DNA from: Pseudomonadota bacterium
GTDB taxonomy: Bacteria > Pseudomonadota > Gammaproteobacteria > Burkholderiales > Burkholderiaceae_C
Length of the DNA: 64,000 bases
Assembly: GCA_021815805.1 (NCBI GenBank)
Contig: JAKAZQ010000006.1
Span: 11,656-75,655 of the forward strand
Direction: 5' to 3'
Shown in pieces: positions 52,239 through 59,943 of the stretch (positions are counted from its first letter, which is position 1; the number at the start of each line of letters is the position of its first letter). Below the pieces are notes generated by a model. That model was not told the DNA's origin. It did no database searches and worked only from the letters and a program-made list of their open reading frames with translations. The position numbers and the translations under genes were made by a program.

Positions 52239-52414
52239 GTCTGAGGTTTTTTGCACACAGAAAACTTCATGGTAGTAACTATTTTTGCGCAAGCTCTCCG
52301 GGAAAACCCTGGACTTAAAAGGGATCCGTGCCTTGGCGGTGGCGGCTCTGGGATCGCCTATTATTTGCAGGTACAAATCTTTTTGCCCGATGCACGGGCG
52401 CGCGACGCACCACC
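52239..52414. promoter_or_regulatory. divergent promoter region of the hydroxycinnamate genes
   Basis: 176 bases, AT-rich at both ends. ATTTG-CAGGTA-CAAAT at 52363-52378 is a perfect 5-bp-arm palindrome in the likely core promoter of the amidohydrolase gene, 36 bases before its start. A MarR-type repressor is encoded 4 kb away and is a candidate binder. The left side (TTTTTTGCACACAG, AACTATTTTTGCG) probably drives the crotonase-fcs operon. Confidence 0.5.
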
Positions 52415-53299
52415 ATGGACACCGCACCGCTGATCGCCATCGACATCCACACCCACGCCGAGGTGTCGTGCTGGAATCCCTTCGACAACTATGGCGAAGA
52501 GTACGACCGCGCCGCCGACAAGTATTTCCGCTCGTCGCGCCGGCCGAGCATCGCCGAGACCGTCGCGTACTACCGTGAGCAGCGCATCGGCCTGGTCATG
52601 TTCACGGTCGACGCCGAAGCCCAGATCGGGCGCCGGCGAATTCCCAACGAGGAGATCGCCGCCGCCGCGCGCGACAACCCGGACATCCTGATCGCGTTCG
52701 CCAGCATCGACCCGCACAAGGGCCGCATGGGCGCGCGCGAGGCCCGGCGCCTGATCGAGGAACATGGCGTGAAGGGCTTCAAGTTCCACCCCACGGTGCA
52801 GGGCTTCCACCCGTACGACCGCATGGCCTGGCCGATCTACGAAGTGATCGCCGAATTCGGTCTGCCGGCCATCTTCCACAGCGGCCACTCGGGCATCGGC
52901 AGCGGCATGCGCTGTGGCGGCGGACTGCGCCTGGAGTACTCCAACCCGATGCACCTGGACGACGTGGCCATCGCGTTTCCCGACATGCAGATCGTCATCG
53001 CCCATCCGTCGTGGCCGTGGCAGGACGAGGCCCTGTCGGTGGCCATGCACAAGCCGAATGTCTGGCTCGACCTGTCGGGCTGGAGCCCGCGCTACTTTCC
53101 GCCGCAACTGGTGCAGTACGCCAACACCCTGCTCAGGGACCGCGTCCTGTTCGGCTCCGACTTTCCGCTGATCACCCCCGAGCGCTGGATGAAGGACTTC
53201 GAGCAGGCCGGCTTCCGGCCCGAGGTACGGCAGCCGATCCTCAAGACCAACGCGATGCGCCTGCTCGGGCTGGACGCCGCGACGCCCGGCGCGGCCTGA
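52415..53299 (+). CDS. amidohydrolase, 4-hydroxyphenyl-beta-ketoacyl-CoA hydrolase-like
   Basis: A 294-residue metal-dependent TIM-barrel hydrolase. The metal motif DIHTHAE (about 10-16), FKFHPTVQGF, FHSGHSG and VIAHPSWPW with a late Asp (FGSDFPL) form the active site. Proteins like this beside fcs are annotated as 4-hydroxyphenyl-beta-ketoacyl-CoA hydrolases, which act in the CoA-dependent side-chain removal of hydroxycinnamates described in Agrobacterium. Decarboxylases of the same superfamily are the alternative. It is divergent from the crotonase-fcs pair. Confidence 0.75.
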   Translation: MDTAPLIAIDIHTHAEVSCWNPFDNYGEEYDRAADKYFRSSRRPSIAETVAYYREQRIGLVMFTVDAEAQIGRRRIPNEEIAAAARDNPDILIAFASIDPHKGRMGAREARRLIEEHGVKGFKFHPTVQGFHPYDRMAWPIYEVIAEFGLPAIFHSGHSGIGSGMRCGGGLRLEYSNPMHLDDVAIAFPDMQIVIAHPSWPWQDEALSVAMHKPNVWLDLSGWSPRYFPPQLVQYANTLLRDRVLFGSDFPLITPERWMKDFEQAGFRPEVRQPILKTNAMRLLGLDAATPGAA

Positions 53300-53315
53300 G
53301 CCGCGTGCGACGCGC

Positions 53316-53696
53316 GTGGCGACCGGGGAATGGGAAATCCGCAACACGGTGATGACCCCGCTGGGCCCGCAGACCACGATCCGCCGGTACTGCCATCAAA
53401 AACCCGGCGTCTGCGCTCTGATCCTGCCCCGAACCAGCAAGGTCGCGTGCACGGTGCGGCACTCGAGTCGGCCGGATGCCTCCGGAACCTTCCGCGTCAG
53501 TGGCGTCTGCGTGCCCCCCGGGGCGCCGCTGGACGGACCCACCCGACCGATGCTGCACGCCGAGGTCAGCGCGGCCGCGGATGGACGCTGCTGCCACGGC
53601 ACCGCGCGCGCCACCGACACGCTCGACGGTCGCTCGTTGCCGATCGCGCCCACCCGCGCCACGCGTCGCTACGTCGGCGCCTGCAAGCGGCGCTGA
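53316..53696 (+). CDS. DUF3617-like protein lacking a signal peptide
   Basis: A 126-residue Cys-rich protein resembling DUF3617: GEWEIRNTVMTPLG near the start, a Cys in RRYCHQKPG and a terminal YVGACKRR. Members are normally secreted, with a signal peptide and a PGLWE start. Here the sequence begins at that point with a GTG and has no leader, so it may be an N-terminally lost remnant. It lies between the amidohydrolase gene and convergent vanB, 16 bases after the former. Confidence 0.5.
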   Translation: MATGEWEIRNTVMTPLGPQTTIRRYCHQKPGVCALILPRTSKVACTVRHSSRPDASGTFRVSGVCVPPGAPLDGPTRPMLHAEVSAAADGRCCHGTARATDTLDGRSLPIAPTRATRRYVGACKRR

Positions 53697-53716
53697 GCCG
53701 GCCGGCGGCGCTGGCT

Positions 53717-54697
53717 CTACAGGTCGAGCAGCAGGCGCGTGCCGCCCGGCGCGCGCGAGCAGCACGGCAGCATCTGGTCGCCGGCGGCACGCTCTTCGTC
53801 GGTCAGATAGCTGTCGCGGTGCAGCGGCGTGCCGGCCAGCACGCGCGTCAGGCAGGTGCCGCACACGCCCTGCTCGCACGACGTCGGCAGGTCGATGCCG
53901 GCCTCGCCCAGCGCCTGCACGATGGTCTGGCCGGCGGCCACGCGCACGACCCGCGCGCTCGACGCGAGTTCCACGTCGAACGCCGCCTCGGCGGGCTCGG
54001 CGAGGCCCTGTGCATCGGCGGCGAAGTATTCGCGATGCAGGCGTGCGTCGTGCCAGCCGGCGGCGCGCGCACCCTGCAGCACCCAGTCGATGAAGCCGCG
54101 CGGTCCGCAGACATAGAGGTGGGCGCCGGCCGGCGCGCCTTGCAGCAGCGCCGGCAGGTCGAGGCGCTGCGCGGCCGCGCCGTCGTCGTGGTGCAGATGC
54201 ACGCGGCCCGCCCAGGCGCTGCGGCGCAGGCGTTCGACGAAGGCGGTGCGCGCCGCCGATCGCGTGCAGTAGTGCAACGCGAACTCGCGTGCGTCCAGGT
54301 GCAACTGCTCGGCCATGCTGAGCAGCGGCGTGACGCCGATGCCGCCCGCCAGCAGCAGGCTGTACGGCGCGTCGCGATCCAGCCCGAAATGGTTGCGCGG
54401 CGCGCTGGCGCCCAGGATGTCGCCTTCGCGCACCTGCCGGTGCAGCGCGGCCGAGCCGCCGCGCGACGCCGGCTCCAGCAGCACGCCGAGTTCGTAGCAT
54501 GAGCGCTCGGCCGGGCTGCCGGCCAGCGAGTACTGGCGCACCAGGCCGGCGCCGAGATGCAGCTCGATGTGCGCGCCGGCGCTGAACGCCGGCAGCTCGC
54601 GCCCGTCGACGTCGCGCAGTTCGAGCCTGCAGATGTCCTGTGCGACCATCTGCCTGGCGGTCACGCGCAGCCGGAGTTCGGGTTCGGGAAGACTCAT
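53717..54697 (-). CDS. vanB: vanillate O-demethylase reductase subunit VanB
   Basis: A 326-residue class IA oxygenase reductase. The flavin domain (about 8-105, with RQYSLAGSP), NAD domain (about 110-220, with LAGGIGVTPLLSMAEQL) and C-terminal plant-type [2Fe-2S] domain (CEQGVCGTC plus a later Cys in LPCCS) appear in the standard order. It feeds electrons to VanA. Unusually it is not downstream of vanA but follows vanR, overlapping it by ATGA, on the opposite strand. Confidence 0.93.
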   Translation of the reverse strand: MSLPEPELRLRVTARQMVAQDICRLELRDVDGRELPAFSAGAHIELHLGAGLVRQYSLAGSPAERSCYELGVLLEPASRGGSAALHRQVREGDILGASAPRNHFGLDRDAPYSLLLAGGIGVTPLLSMAEQLHLDAREFALHYCTRSAARTAFVERLRRSAWAGRVHLHHDDGAAAQRLDLPALLQGAPAGAHLYVCGPRGFIDWVLQGARAAGWHDARLHREYFAADAQGLAEPAEAAFDVELASSARVVRVAAGQTIVQALGEAGIDLPTSCEQGVCGTCLTRVLAGTPLHRDSYLTDEERAAGDQMLPCCSRAPGGTRLLLDL

Positions 54698-55413
54698 GGG
54701 AGGTGATTTCGCGGCAAGGGTTCAGGGGTCGCGGGCGCCGCCAGCAGGCCCAGCAGATGGCCGTAGCGCACGCCGACGTAGGCGTGTTCGCGCATGAGCA
54801 TTTCCGCGCGCGCGGACTCGCCGGCTTCCAGCGCATCGAGCACCAGCGCGTGCTGCAGCTGCGCCACGCGCAGCTTTTCGTATTCCTGGCGCAGGCGCGT
54901 GGTGTCGATGATGATGGAGTCCGACGACGCGAACGGCAGATGGTTGTTGCGCGCGATGGCGTCGGCGATCGCGCGACTGCCGCTGGCTTCGATGATGCAC
55001 CGGTGAAAGCGGCCGTTCAGCTCGCTCCAGCCGGCGATCGAGGCCGCGTCGAGCAGGCCGGGGCGCAGCAGCTCGGCGCCGTCGCGCACGCAGTCACGCA
55101 GGATCCCGCGCACGTCGGCGCGCAGCCCCTGCTCGGCGCAGCGCCGCGCCGCCAGGCCCTCCAGCACGCCGCGCACCTCGAGGCCGCACCACACGTCCTG
55201 CTCGGAAAAGCTGCGCACCACGTAGCCGCGCGCCCCGGAGCGCTCGAGCAGGCCCTCCTGCTCCAGCGTGCGAAAGGCCAGGCGCACCGGCGTGCGCGAT
55301 ACGCCGAGCTGTTCGGCCACCGGGATTTCGACCATGCGCGCCCCGGGGGCGTAACGACCCTCGGAGATCAGCCTGCGCAGGGTGGTCAGCACCTGGATGG
55401 AATCGTGACGCAC
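54694..55413 (-). CDS. vanR: GntR/FadR-type vanillate repressor VanR
   Basis: A 239-residue GntR-family regulator. The winged helix spans about 5-70 (LGVSRTPVRLAFRTLEQEGLL), and the all-helical FCD-type ligand domain about 85-225 (LNGRFHRCIIEASGS). VanR releases its operators when vanillate binds. Two VanO-type sites lie just upstream. The GTG start is chosen because a longer frame would run through the operators. Overlap with vanB makes vanR-vanB an operon that would be self-regulated. Confidence 0.9.
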   Translation of the reverse strand: MRHDSIQVLTTLRRLISEGRYAPGARMVEIPVAEQLGVSRTPVRLAFRTLEQEGLLERSGARGYVVRSFSEQDVWCGLEVRGVLEGLAARRCAEQGLRADVRGILRDCVRDGAELLRPGLLDAASIAGWSELNGRFHRCIIEASGSRAIADAIARNNHLPFASSDSIIIDTTRLRQEYEKLRVAQLQHALVLDALEAGESARAEMLMREHAYVGVRYGHLLGLLAAPATPEPLPRNHLP

Positions 55414-55435
55414 GAGAACGGGCCAAGCGGCGGTT

Positions 55436-55447
55436 ATTGGATCCAAT
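55436..55447. promoter_or_regulatory. VanR operator (VanO), copy 1
   Basis: ATTGGATCCAAT is a perfect 12-bp palindrome identical to the VanR operator known from the Caulobacter vanillate system. It lies 23 bases before the vanR start and should control vanR-vanB. Confidence 0.9.
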
Positions 55448-55498
55448 GTGACGTTAGAGGGTCTTCCCTTTTGACGCCAATGGCAAATTATGGTCGAC

Positions 55499-55510
55499 TT
55501 TGGATCCAAT
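55499..55510. promoter_or_regulatory. VanR operator (VanO), copy 2
   Basis: TTTGGATCCAAT differs from VanO by one outer base. It lies 54 bases before vanA. TTATGG (55488-55493) and TAATAA (55510-55515), 16 bases apart, would make a promoter that the operator overlaps, as expected for repression of vanA. TTGACG at 55471 is another -35 candidate. Confidence 0.85.
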
Positions 55511-55563
55511 AATAAAGCCACCTGATGCCGTTTTGATCAGGGTTTCCACGGAGGATGCGGATC

Positions 55564-56616
55564 ATGTTCGTGCAGGATGCCTGGTACGTGGCGTGCACGC
55601 CCGACGAAATCGACGCCAAGCCCCTGGGACGCAGGCTGTGCGGCCACGCGCTGGCCCTGTTCCGCGATGCGCAGGGGCGCGCCGCGGCGGTGGAGGATTT
55701 CTGCCCGCATCGCGGCGCCCCGCTGTCGCTGGGCTTCGTGCGCGACGGCCGCCTGGTCTGCGGCTACCACGGGCTGGAAATGGGCGCCGACGGGCGCGTA
55801 TGCGCGATGCCCTGCCAGCGCGTACAGGGATTTCCCGGCGTGCGCAGCTTCCCGGTGGTCGAGCGCTACGGTTTCATCTGGATCTGGCCCGGGCGCCCGG
55901 AACATGCCGATCCCGCGAAGCTGCCGAAGTTCGACTGGCTGGAAAGCCCGGAGTGGGCCTACGGCGGCGGGCTGTACCACATCGACTGCGACTACCGCCT
56001 GATGATCGACAACCTGATGGACCTGAGCCACGAGACCTACGTGCACGCCGGCAGCATCGGACAGCGCGAGATCGAGGAGTCGGTGCCCGCCACGCGGGTC
56101 GACGGGGACACGGTGATCACCAGCCGCCACATGCAGGGCATCCAGGCCCCGCCGTTCTGGGCCGCCGCGCTGCGCGCCAACGACCTGGCCGACGACGTGC
56201 CGTGCGACCGCTGGCAGATCTGTCGTTTCACGCCGCCGAGCCACGTGATGATCGAGGTCGGCGTGGCGCACGCCGGGCACGGCGGCTACGCGGCCGATGC
56301 GCGCCACAAGGCCTCGAGCATCGTGGTGGACTTCATGACCCCGGAGACCGCGACCTCGCACTGGTATTTCTGGGGCATGGCACGCAACTTCAAGCCCGGC
56401 GATGCCGAACTCACCGCCAGCATCCGCGAGGGCCAGCGCCGCATCTTCGCGGAGGATCGCGAGATCCTCGAGCGCCAGCAGCGCAACCTGCGCGAACAGC
56501 CGCAGCGCCAGTTGCTCAAGCTCAACATCGACGCCGGCGGAGTGCAGTCGCGCCGGATCATCGATCGGCTGATCGCCACCGAAGCCTCGGCGCAGGCGTC
56601 GCTGCGCAGCGCATGA
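55564..56616 (+). CDS. vanA: vanillate O-demethylase oxygenase subunit VanA
   Basis: A 350-residue Rieske oxygenase that demethylates vanillate to protocatechuate and formaldehyde. Rieske ligands are C47, H49, C66 and H69. The mononuclear iron site includes Asp153, His156 and His161 in NLMDLSHETYVH. GGAGG lies nine bases before the chosen ATG; an ATG three codons earlier is too close to it. The reductase gene vanB is on the opposite strand beyond vanR. Confidence 0.95.
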   Translation: MFVQDAWYVACTPDEIDAKPLGRRLCGHALALFRDAQGRAAAVEDFCPHRGAPLSLGFVRDGRLVCGYHGLEMGADGRVCAMPCQRVQGFPGVRSFPVVERYGFIWIWPGRPEHADPAKLPKFDWLESPEWAYGGGLYHIDCDYRLMIDNLMDLSHETYVHAGSIGQREIEESVPATRVDGDTVITSRHMQGIQAPPFWAAALRANDLADDVPCDRWQICRFTPPSHVMIEVGVAHAGHGGYAADARHKASSIVVDFMTPETATSHWYFWGMARNFKPGDAELTASIREGQRRIFAEDREILERQQRNLREQPQRQLLKLNIDAGGVQSRRIIDRLIATEASAQASLRSA

Positions 56617-56639
56617 GCCGCGTGCCGGCGGCGCGGCTC
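56615..56639 (+). terminator. hairpin overlapping the vanA stop codon
   Basis: A perfect 8-bp stem (GAGCCGCG / CGCGGCTC) with a 9-base loop. The stem starts inside the TGA stop codon. There is no T-tract. Confidence 0.5.
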
Positions 56640-56671
56640 GGCTAGTATCGACGTCGTTGCCGCCGCCGACC

Positions 56672-57181
56672 ATGACACACGACCCCGCCTCGCCCGCGCC
56701 CGCCGACAGCCCCGCCGCGGCGCGCCGCGGCGCCGCCCATGGCGCCGGACTCGATCAGTCCGCGCTGGCGCACGTGCTGGGCTACCAGCTGGCCCGCGCC
56801 ACCATCCAGACGCGCGCGGCGTTCCAGGGCGCGATCGGCGAACCCCTGCAGCTGCGCCCTGTGGAGTTCACCATCCTGCAGCTGCTGCGCCACAACCGGC
56901 GGGCGACGCAAAAGCAGCTGGCGCGCGCGCTGGCGATCACCGCGCCGGGCATGACCGTGCTGCTCGACCGCCTGGAGGCGCGCGGCGTGCTGCGACGCGA
57001 GCGCAACCTCGACGACAAGCGTTCGCTGTTCGTGCTGCTCACCGACGAAGGCCAGCGTCTCGCCGCGGACTCGCAGCTGGCGTCGCGCGACATGGAGACC
57101 GACCTGCTGCGCGCGCTGTCGCCGGGCGAGCGCATGATGCTGTTCGAACTGCTCGAGCGCGTCGCGCGCGCCGCGCGCTGA
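56672..57181 (+). CDS. MarR-family regulator
   Basis: A 169-residue MarR protein. The winged helix spans about 65-130 (TQKQLARALAITAPGMTVLLDRLEARGVL, then DDKRSLFVLLT with the wing arginine). MarR proteins near fcs genes (CouR, FerC, FerR) respond to hydroxycinnamoyl-CoA, and this one lies between vanA and a LIV-type transporter. It could control the fcs/amidohydrolase promoter and the transporter, but no adjacent operator proves this. Confidence 0.88.
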   Translation: MTHDPASPAPADSPAAARRGAAHGAGLDQSALAHVLGYQLARATIQTRAAFQGAIGEPLQLRPVEFTILQLLRHNRRATQKQLARALAITAPGMTVLLDRLEARGVLRRERNLDDKRSLFVLLTDEGQRLAADSQLASRDMETDLLRALSPGERMMLFELLERVARAAR

Positions 57182-57198
57182 GCCGCGCCGGGCGCGGC
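57182..57198. terminator. hairpin between marR and livM
   Basis: A perfect 7-bp stem (GCCGCGC / GCGCGGC) with a 3-base loop, starting at the base after the marR stop codon. It separates two convergent transcripts. Confidence 0.45.
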
Positions 57199-57213
57199 CC
57201 GCGGCGGGGCGTC

Positions 57214-58260
57214 TCAGGAACGCGGCTGCAGCAGCTTGCCGTCGCGCAGGCCGGCCAGCCGCAGGTGGTAGCCGATGGGCAGCAGGCGCAGCGCGTAGCG
57301 TCCTTCCACGGCGCCCCAGATGCCGCGCGGGAACAGCAGCGCGAAGCCGATCGCCAGCACCCCGAGCCCGATCAGGTAGAGCACCCCGGTGGCGCCGAAC
57401 CAGGTCTCGGCGGCGAAGAACAGCACGGCGCCGATGATCGGGCCCTCGAAGGTTCCCAGGCCGCCGACAATGGTCATGAACAGCATGTAGGCCGTCCACT
57501 GCGGCCCGAAGAAGGTCGCGGGCTGGTAGGTGATGGAGGTGGCCAGCCACAGCGCGCCGCCGGCGCCGCAGCCGAGTGCCGACAGGAAGAACAGCACGTG
57601 CTTGCTGCGCAGCACGTTCACGCCGATCGACGCCGCCGCGGTCTCGTCGTCGCGCACGGCCTGCAGCGACGCGCCGACGCGGCTGCGCAGCAGCAGGAAC
57701 AGCACGCCCAGCAGCAGCACCATCAGGGCCAGCGCCATCCAGTAGCTGTCGGCGCGACGGATCGCCGGGGCATAGTGGTCGATGCCGAGCAGCGAGGTGC
57801 CGGTCTCGCCCTGCACGATGGGATCGATGGTCACCAGCAGGTGCAGCAATTCGGCCAGCACCCACATGCCGATGGCGAATTCGCCGCCCCCCAGCTTGAG
57901 CATCAGCTGCCCCAGCGGCAGCGAAGCGAGGCCGACCAGCAGCACCGACACGAGCAGCGCGGCGTACACGTCCATGCCGCCGGCCGACAGGCGCACCAGG
58001 AAATAACCGCCCAGTCCGATGAAGGCCTGCTGCCCGATGGACACCAGACCGCCGTAGCCGGCCAGCGCATTCCACATCGCCGCCAGCAGCACGTAGATGA
58101 ACAGCGTGGTCAGGCGATCCTGCCACTCCGGGCGCATGAACAGCGGCCCGAGCGCCAGGCCGAGCACGAGCAGCCCGACCACCGTGACGAAACCCACCGA
58201 ACGCGGGGTCCAGCGCACCACCTGCGCGCCGCCCAGCCCGCCCTGCGCTGCCTGCATCAT
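57214..58260 (-). CDS. livM: branched-chain amino acid-type ABC permease LivM
   Basis: A 348-residue inner-membrane permease with eight or nine hydrophobic segments and the family motif AGYGGLVSIGQQAFIGLGGY (about residues 67-86), which contacts the ATPase. It ends the transporter operon. The start overlaps the livH stop (ATGA). In this operon it may carry an aromatic acid rather than leucine, because the operon adjoins hydroxycinnamate and vanillate genes; this is inference. Confidence 0.92.
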   Translation of the reverse strand: MMQAAQGGLGGAQVVRWTPRSVGFVTVVGLLVLGLALGPLFMRPEWQDRLTTLFIYVLLAAMWNALAGYGGLVSIGQQAFIGLGGYFLVRLSAGGMDVYAALLVSVLLVGLASLPLGQLMLKLGGGEFAIGMWVLAELLHLLVTIDPIVQGETGTSLLGIDHYAPAIRRADSYWMALALMVLLLGVLFLLLRSRVGASLQAVRDDETAAASIGVNVLRSKHVLFFLSALGCGAGGALWLATSITYQPATFFGPQWTAYMLFMTIVGGLGTFEGPIIGAVLFFAAETWFGATGVLYLIGLGVLAIGFALLFPRGIWGAVEGRYALRLLPIGYHLRLAGLRDGKLLQPRS

Positions 58261-59174
58261 GCCCCCGCTCCCTGCGTGCGCCCGGCCGCGGTCCGCGCGC
58301 GCGGCCAGCGCAGGCGCCAGACCTTCGAATACACCCTGAACACGAGCACGCCGAGGAACACGCCGTGCCCGGCGATGAGAAAGCCGATGGGGTCGATCTG
58401 CGCGCCGATGCTCTGCGAAACCCCCAGCACGATGCCCCCGATCAGCGTGCCCCACAGCGAGCCCGCGCCACCGATGACCACGGTCTCGAAGGCGAACAGC
58501 AGCTGGCCCTGGCCGGCATACGGCGCGAACGTGCCGCGCATGCCGAGGAACAGCGCGGCGATGGTGATCAGCAGCATCGCGATGGCGGTGGCCGCGGAGT
58601 ACACCGTGCGCGAGTCGATGCCGATCAGATCCACCGCGTCGGGGTCCTCGGCGGTGGCGCGGATGGCGCGCCCGATGCCGCTGCGCGACAGCACCAGTTG
58701 CAGCGCGCCGAGCACGGCCACCGCGGTGCCGAAGGTCAGCACGTCGAGCTTGGACACGTACAGGTCGCCGGCAAGCTGCCAGCTGTCGTAGGACAGCGAG
58801 CCGATGTTGGGCGCCAGCGAGCGCGTATCGGCGCCGAAGGCCTGGAACAGCAGGTTGTCGACGACGATGGACAGGCCGAAGGTGGCCAGGATCGGCACCA
58901 GCATGCCGCCGCGCAGGCTGCGCTGCAGCAGCAGACGGTTCAGCGCCCACCCCAGCAGCGCCATCACCGGCATGACCAGCAGCGCGGCCGTCAGCACGCC
59001 CATGCCGAAATGCTGGCAGGCGCTGAAGATCAGGTAGCCGGCGAGGATCGCCAGGCTGCCGTGCGCCAGGTTGACGATGCGCATGACGCCGAACAGGAAC
59101 GACAGCCCGCTGGCGAGAATGGCGTAGTAGCCGCCGAGCAGCACGCCCTGGATGATCTGGTTCAGGAATTCCAT
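58257..59174 (-). CDS. livH: branched-chain amino acid-type ABC permease LivH
   Basis: A 305-residue permease. It begins with the typical QIIQGVLLGGYYAILASGLS segment and has the conserved motif with Gly-Ala-Gly (IGGAGSLWGTLIGGIVLG, about 235-252). Eight membrane helices are visible. It pairs with LivM to form the channel. It follows livF by 18 bases. Confidence 0.93.
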   Translation of the reverse strand: MEFLNQIIQGVLLGGYYAILASGLSFLFGVMRIVNLAHGSLAILAGYLIFSACQHFGMGVLTAALLVMPVMALLGWALNRLLLQRSLRGGMLVPILATFGLSIVVDNLLFQAFGADTRSLAPNIGSLSYDSWQLAGDLYVSKLDVLTFGTAVAVLGALQLVLSRSGIGRAIRATAEDPDAVDLIGIDSRTVYSAATAIAMLLITIAALFLGMRGTFAPYAGQGQLLFAFETVVIGGAGSLWGTLIGGIVLGVSQSIGAQIDPIGFLIAGHGVFLGVLVFRVYSKVWRLRWPRARTAAGRTQGAGA

Positions 59175-59192
59175 GGAGTCGGGCCCGTCGGG

Positions 59193-59915
59193 TCAGTGCG
59201 CGGCCTGCGCCTGGCGCGCCAGGCCGAAGTACGCCTGGGTGATGGCTTCGCGGCTGAGTTCGTCGCGCCGGCCCTGCAGCACGATGCCGCCCTCGAGCAT
59301 GCAGATCACCTGCGTGGCGACCTGCAACGCCCGCGTCAGATCCTGCTCCACCAGCAGCAGCGTGGTGCCGGTGTCGATGAGCCCCTGCAGCGACTGGTAC
59401 ACCTGGTCCACCGCGATCGGCGACAGGCCCAGCGAGATCTCGTCGAGCAGCAGCAGGCGCGGATTGGTCATCAGCGCGCGGGCGATCGAGGTCGCCTGCT
59501 GCTGCCCCCCCGACAGCGTGCCGGCGAGCGCCTTCAGCTTCGGCTTGAGCTGGGGAAAGGCCTCGAGCACCGACTCCAGGTTCCACGGCCCCTTGCGCGC
59601 GCGCATCCCGGCCACGCGCAGGTTGTCCTCGACGCTCATGCCGCTGAACAGGCGCCGGCCCTCCGGCACCATCGCGATGCCGAGGCCGACGCGGCGCGGC
59701 GCGCGCAGCGCGGTGATGTCCTGGCCGTCGAACACGACACGCCCGGCCGACGCCGCGTGCGCGCCGGCGATGGTGCGCAGCAGCGTGGTCTTGCCCGCGC
59801 CGTTGGCGCCGACCAGCGCCAGCACCTGCGACTGCCCGCACTCGAAGCTGACCGAGCGGACCGCATGCAGCAGCCCGTATCCGGCCTGCAGGTTGTCGAT
59901 GCGCAGCAAACTCAT
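59193..59915 (-). CDS. livF: ABC transporter ATPase LivF
   Basis: A 240-residue ATPase. Walker A GANGAGKTT (about 36-44), signature LSGGQQQ (about 133-139), Walker B LLLLDEIS and the switch His are placed as usual, though the switch position reads EQD and may lack His. Typical LivF features such as PEGRRLFSGMSVEDNL are present. Confidence 0.93.
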   Translation of the reverse strand: MSLLRIDNLQAGYGLLHAVRSVSFECGQSQVLALVGANGAGKTTLLRTIAGAHAASAGRVVFDGQDITALRAPRRVGLGIAMVPEGRRLFSGMSVEDNLRVAGMRARKGPWNLESVLEAFPQLKPKLKALAGTLSGGQQQATSIARALMTNPRLLLLDEISLGLSPIAVDQVYQSLQGLIDTGTTLLLVEQDLTRALQVATQVICMLEGGIVLQGRRDELSREAITQAYFGLARQAQAAH

Positions 59916-59943
59916 GGAAATCCTTTTCCCGCGTGTCGCGTGC

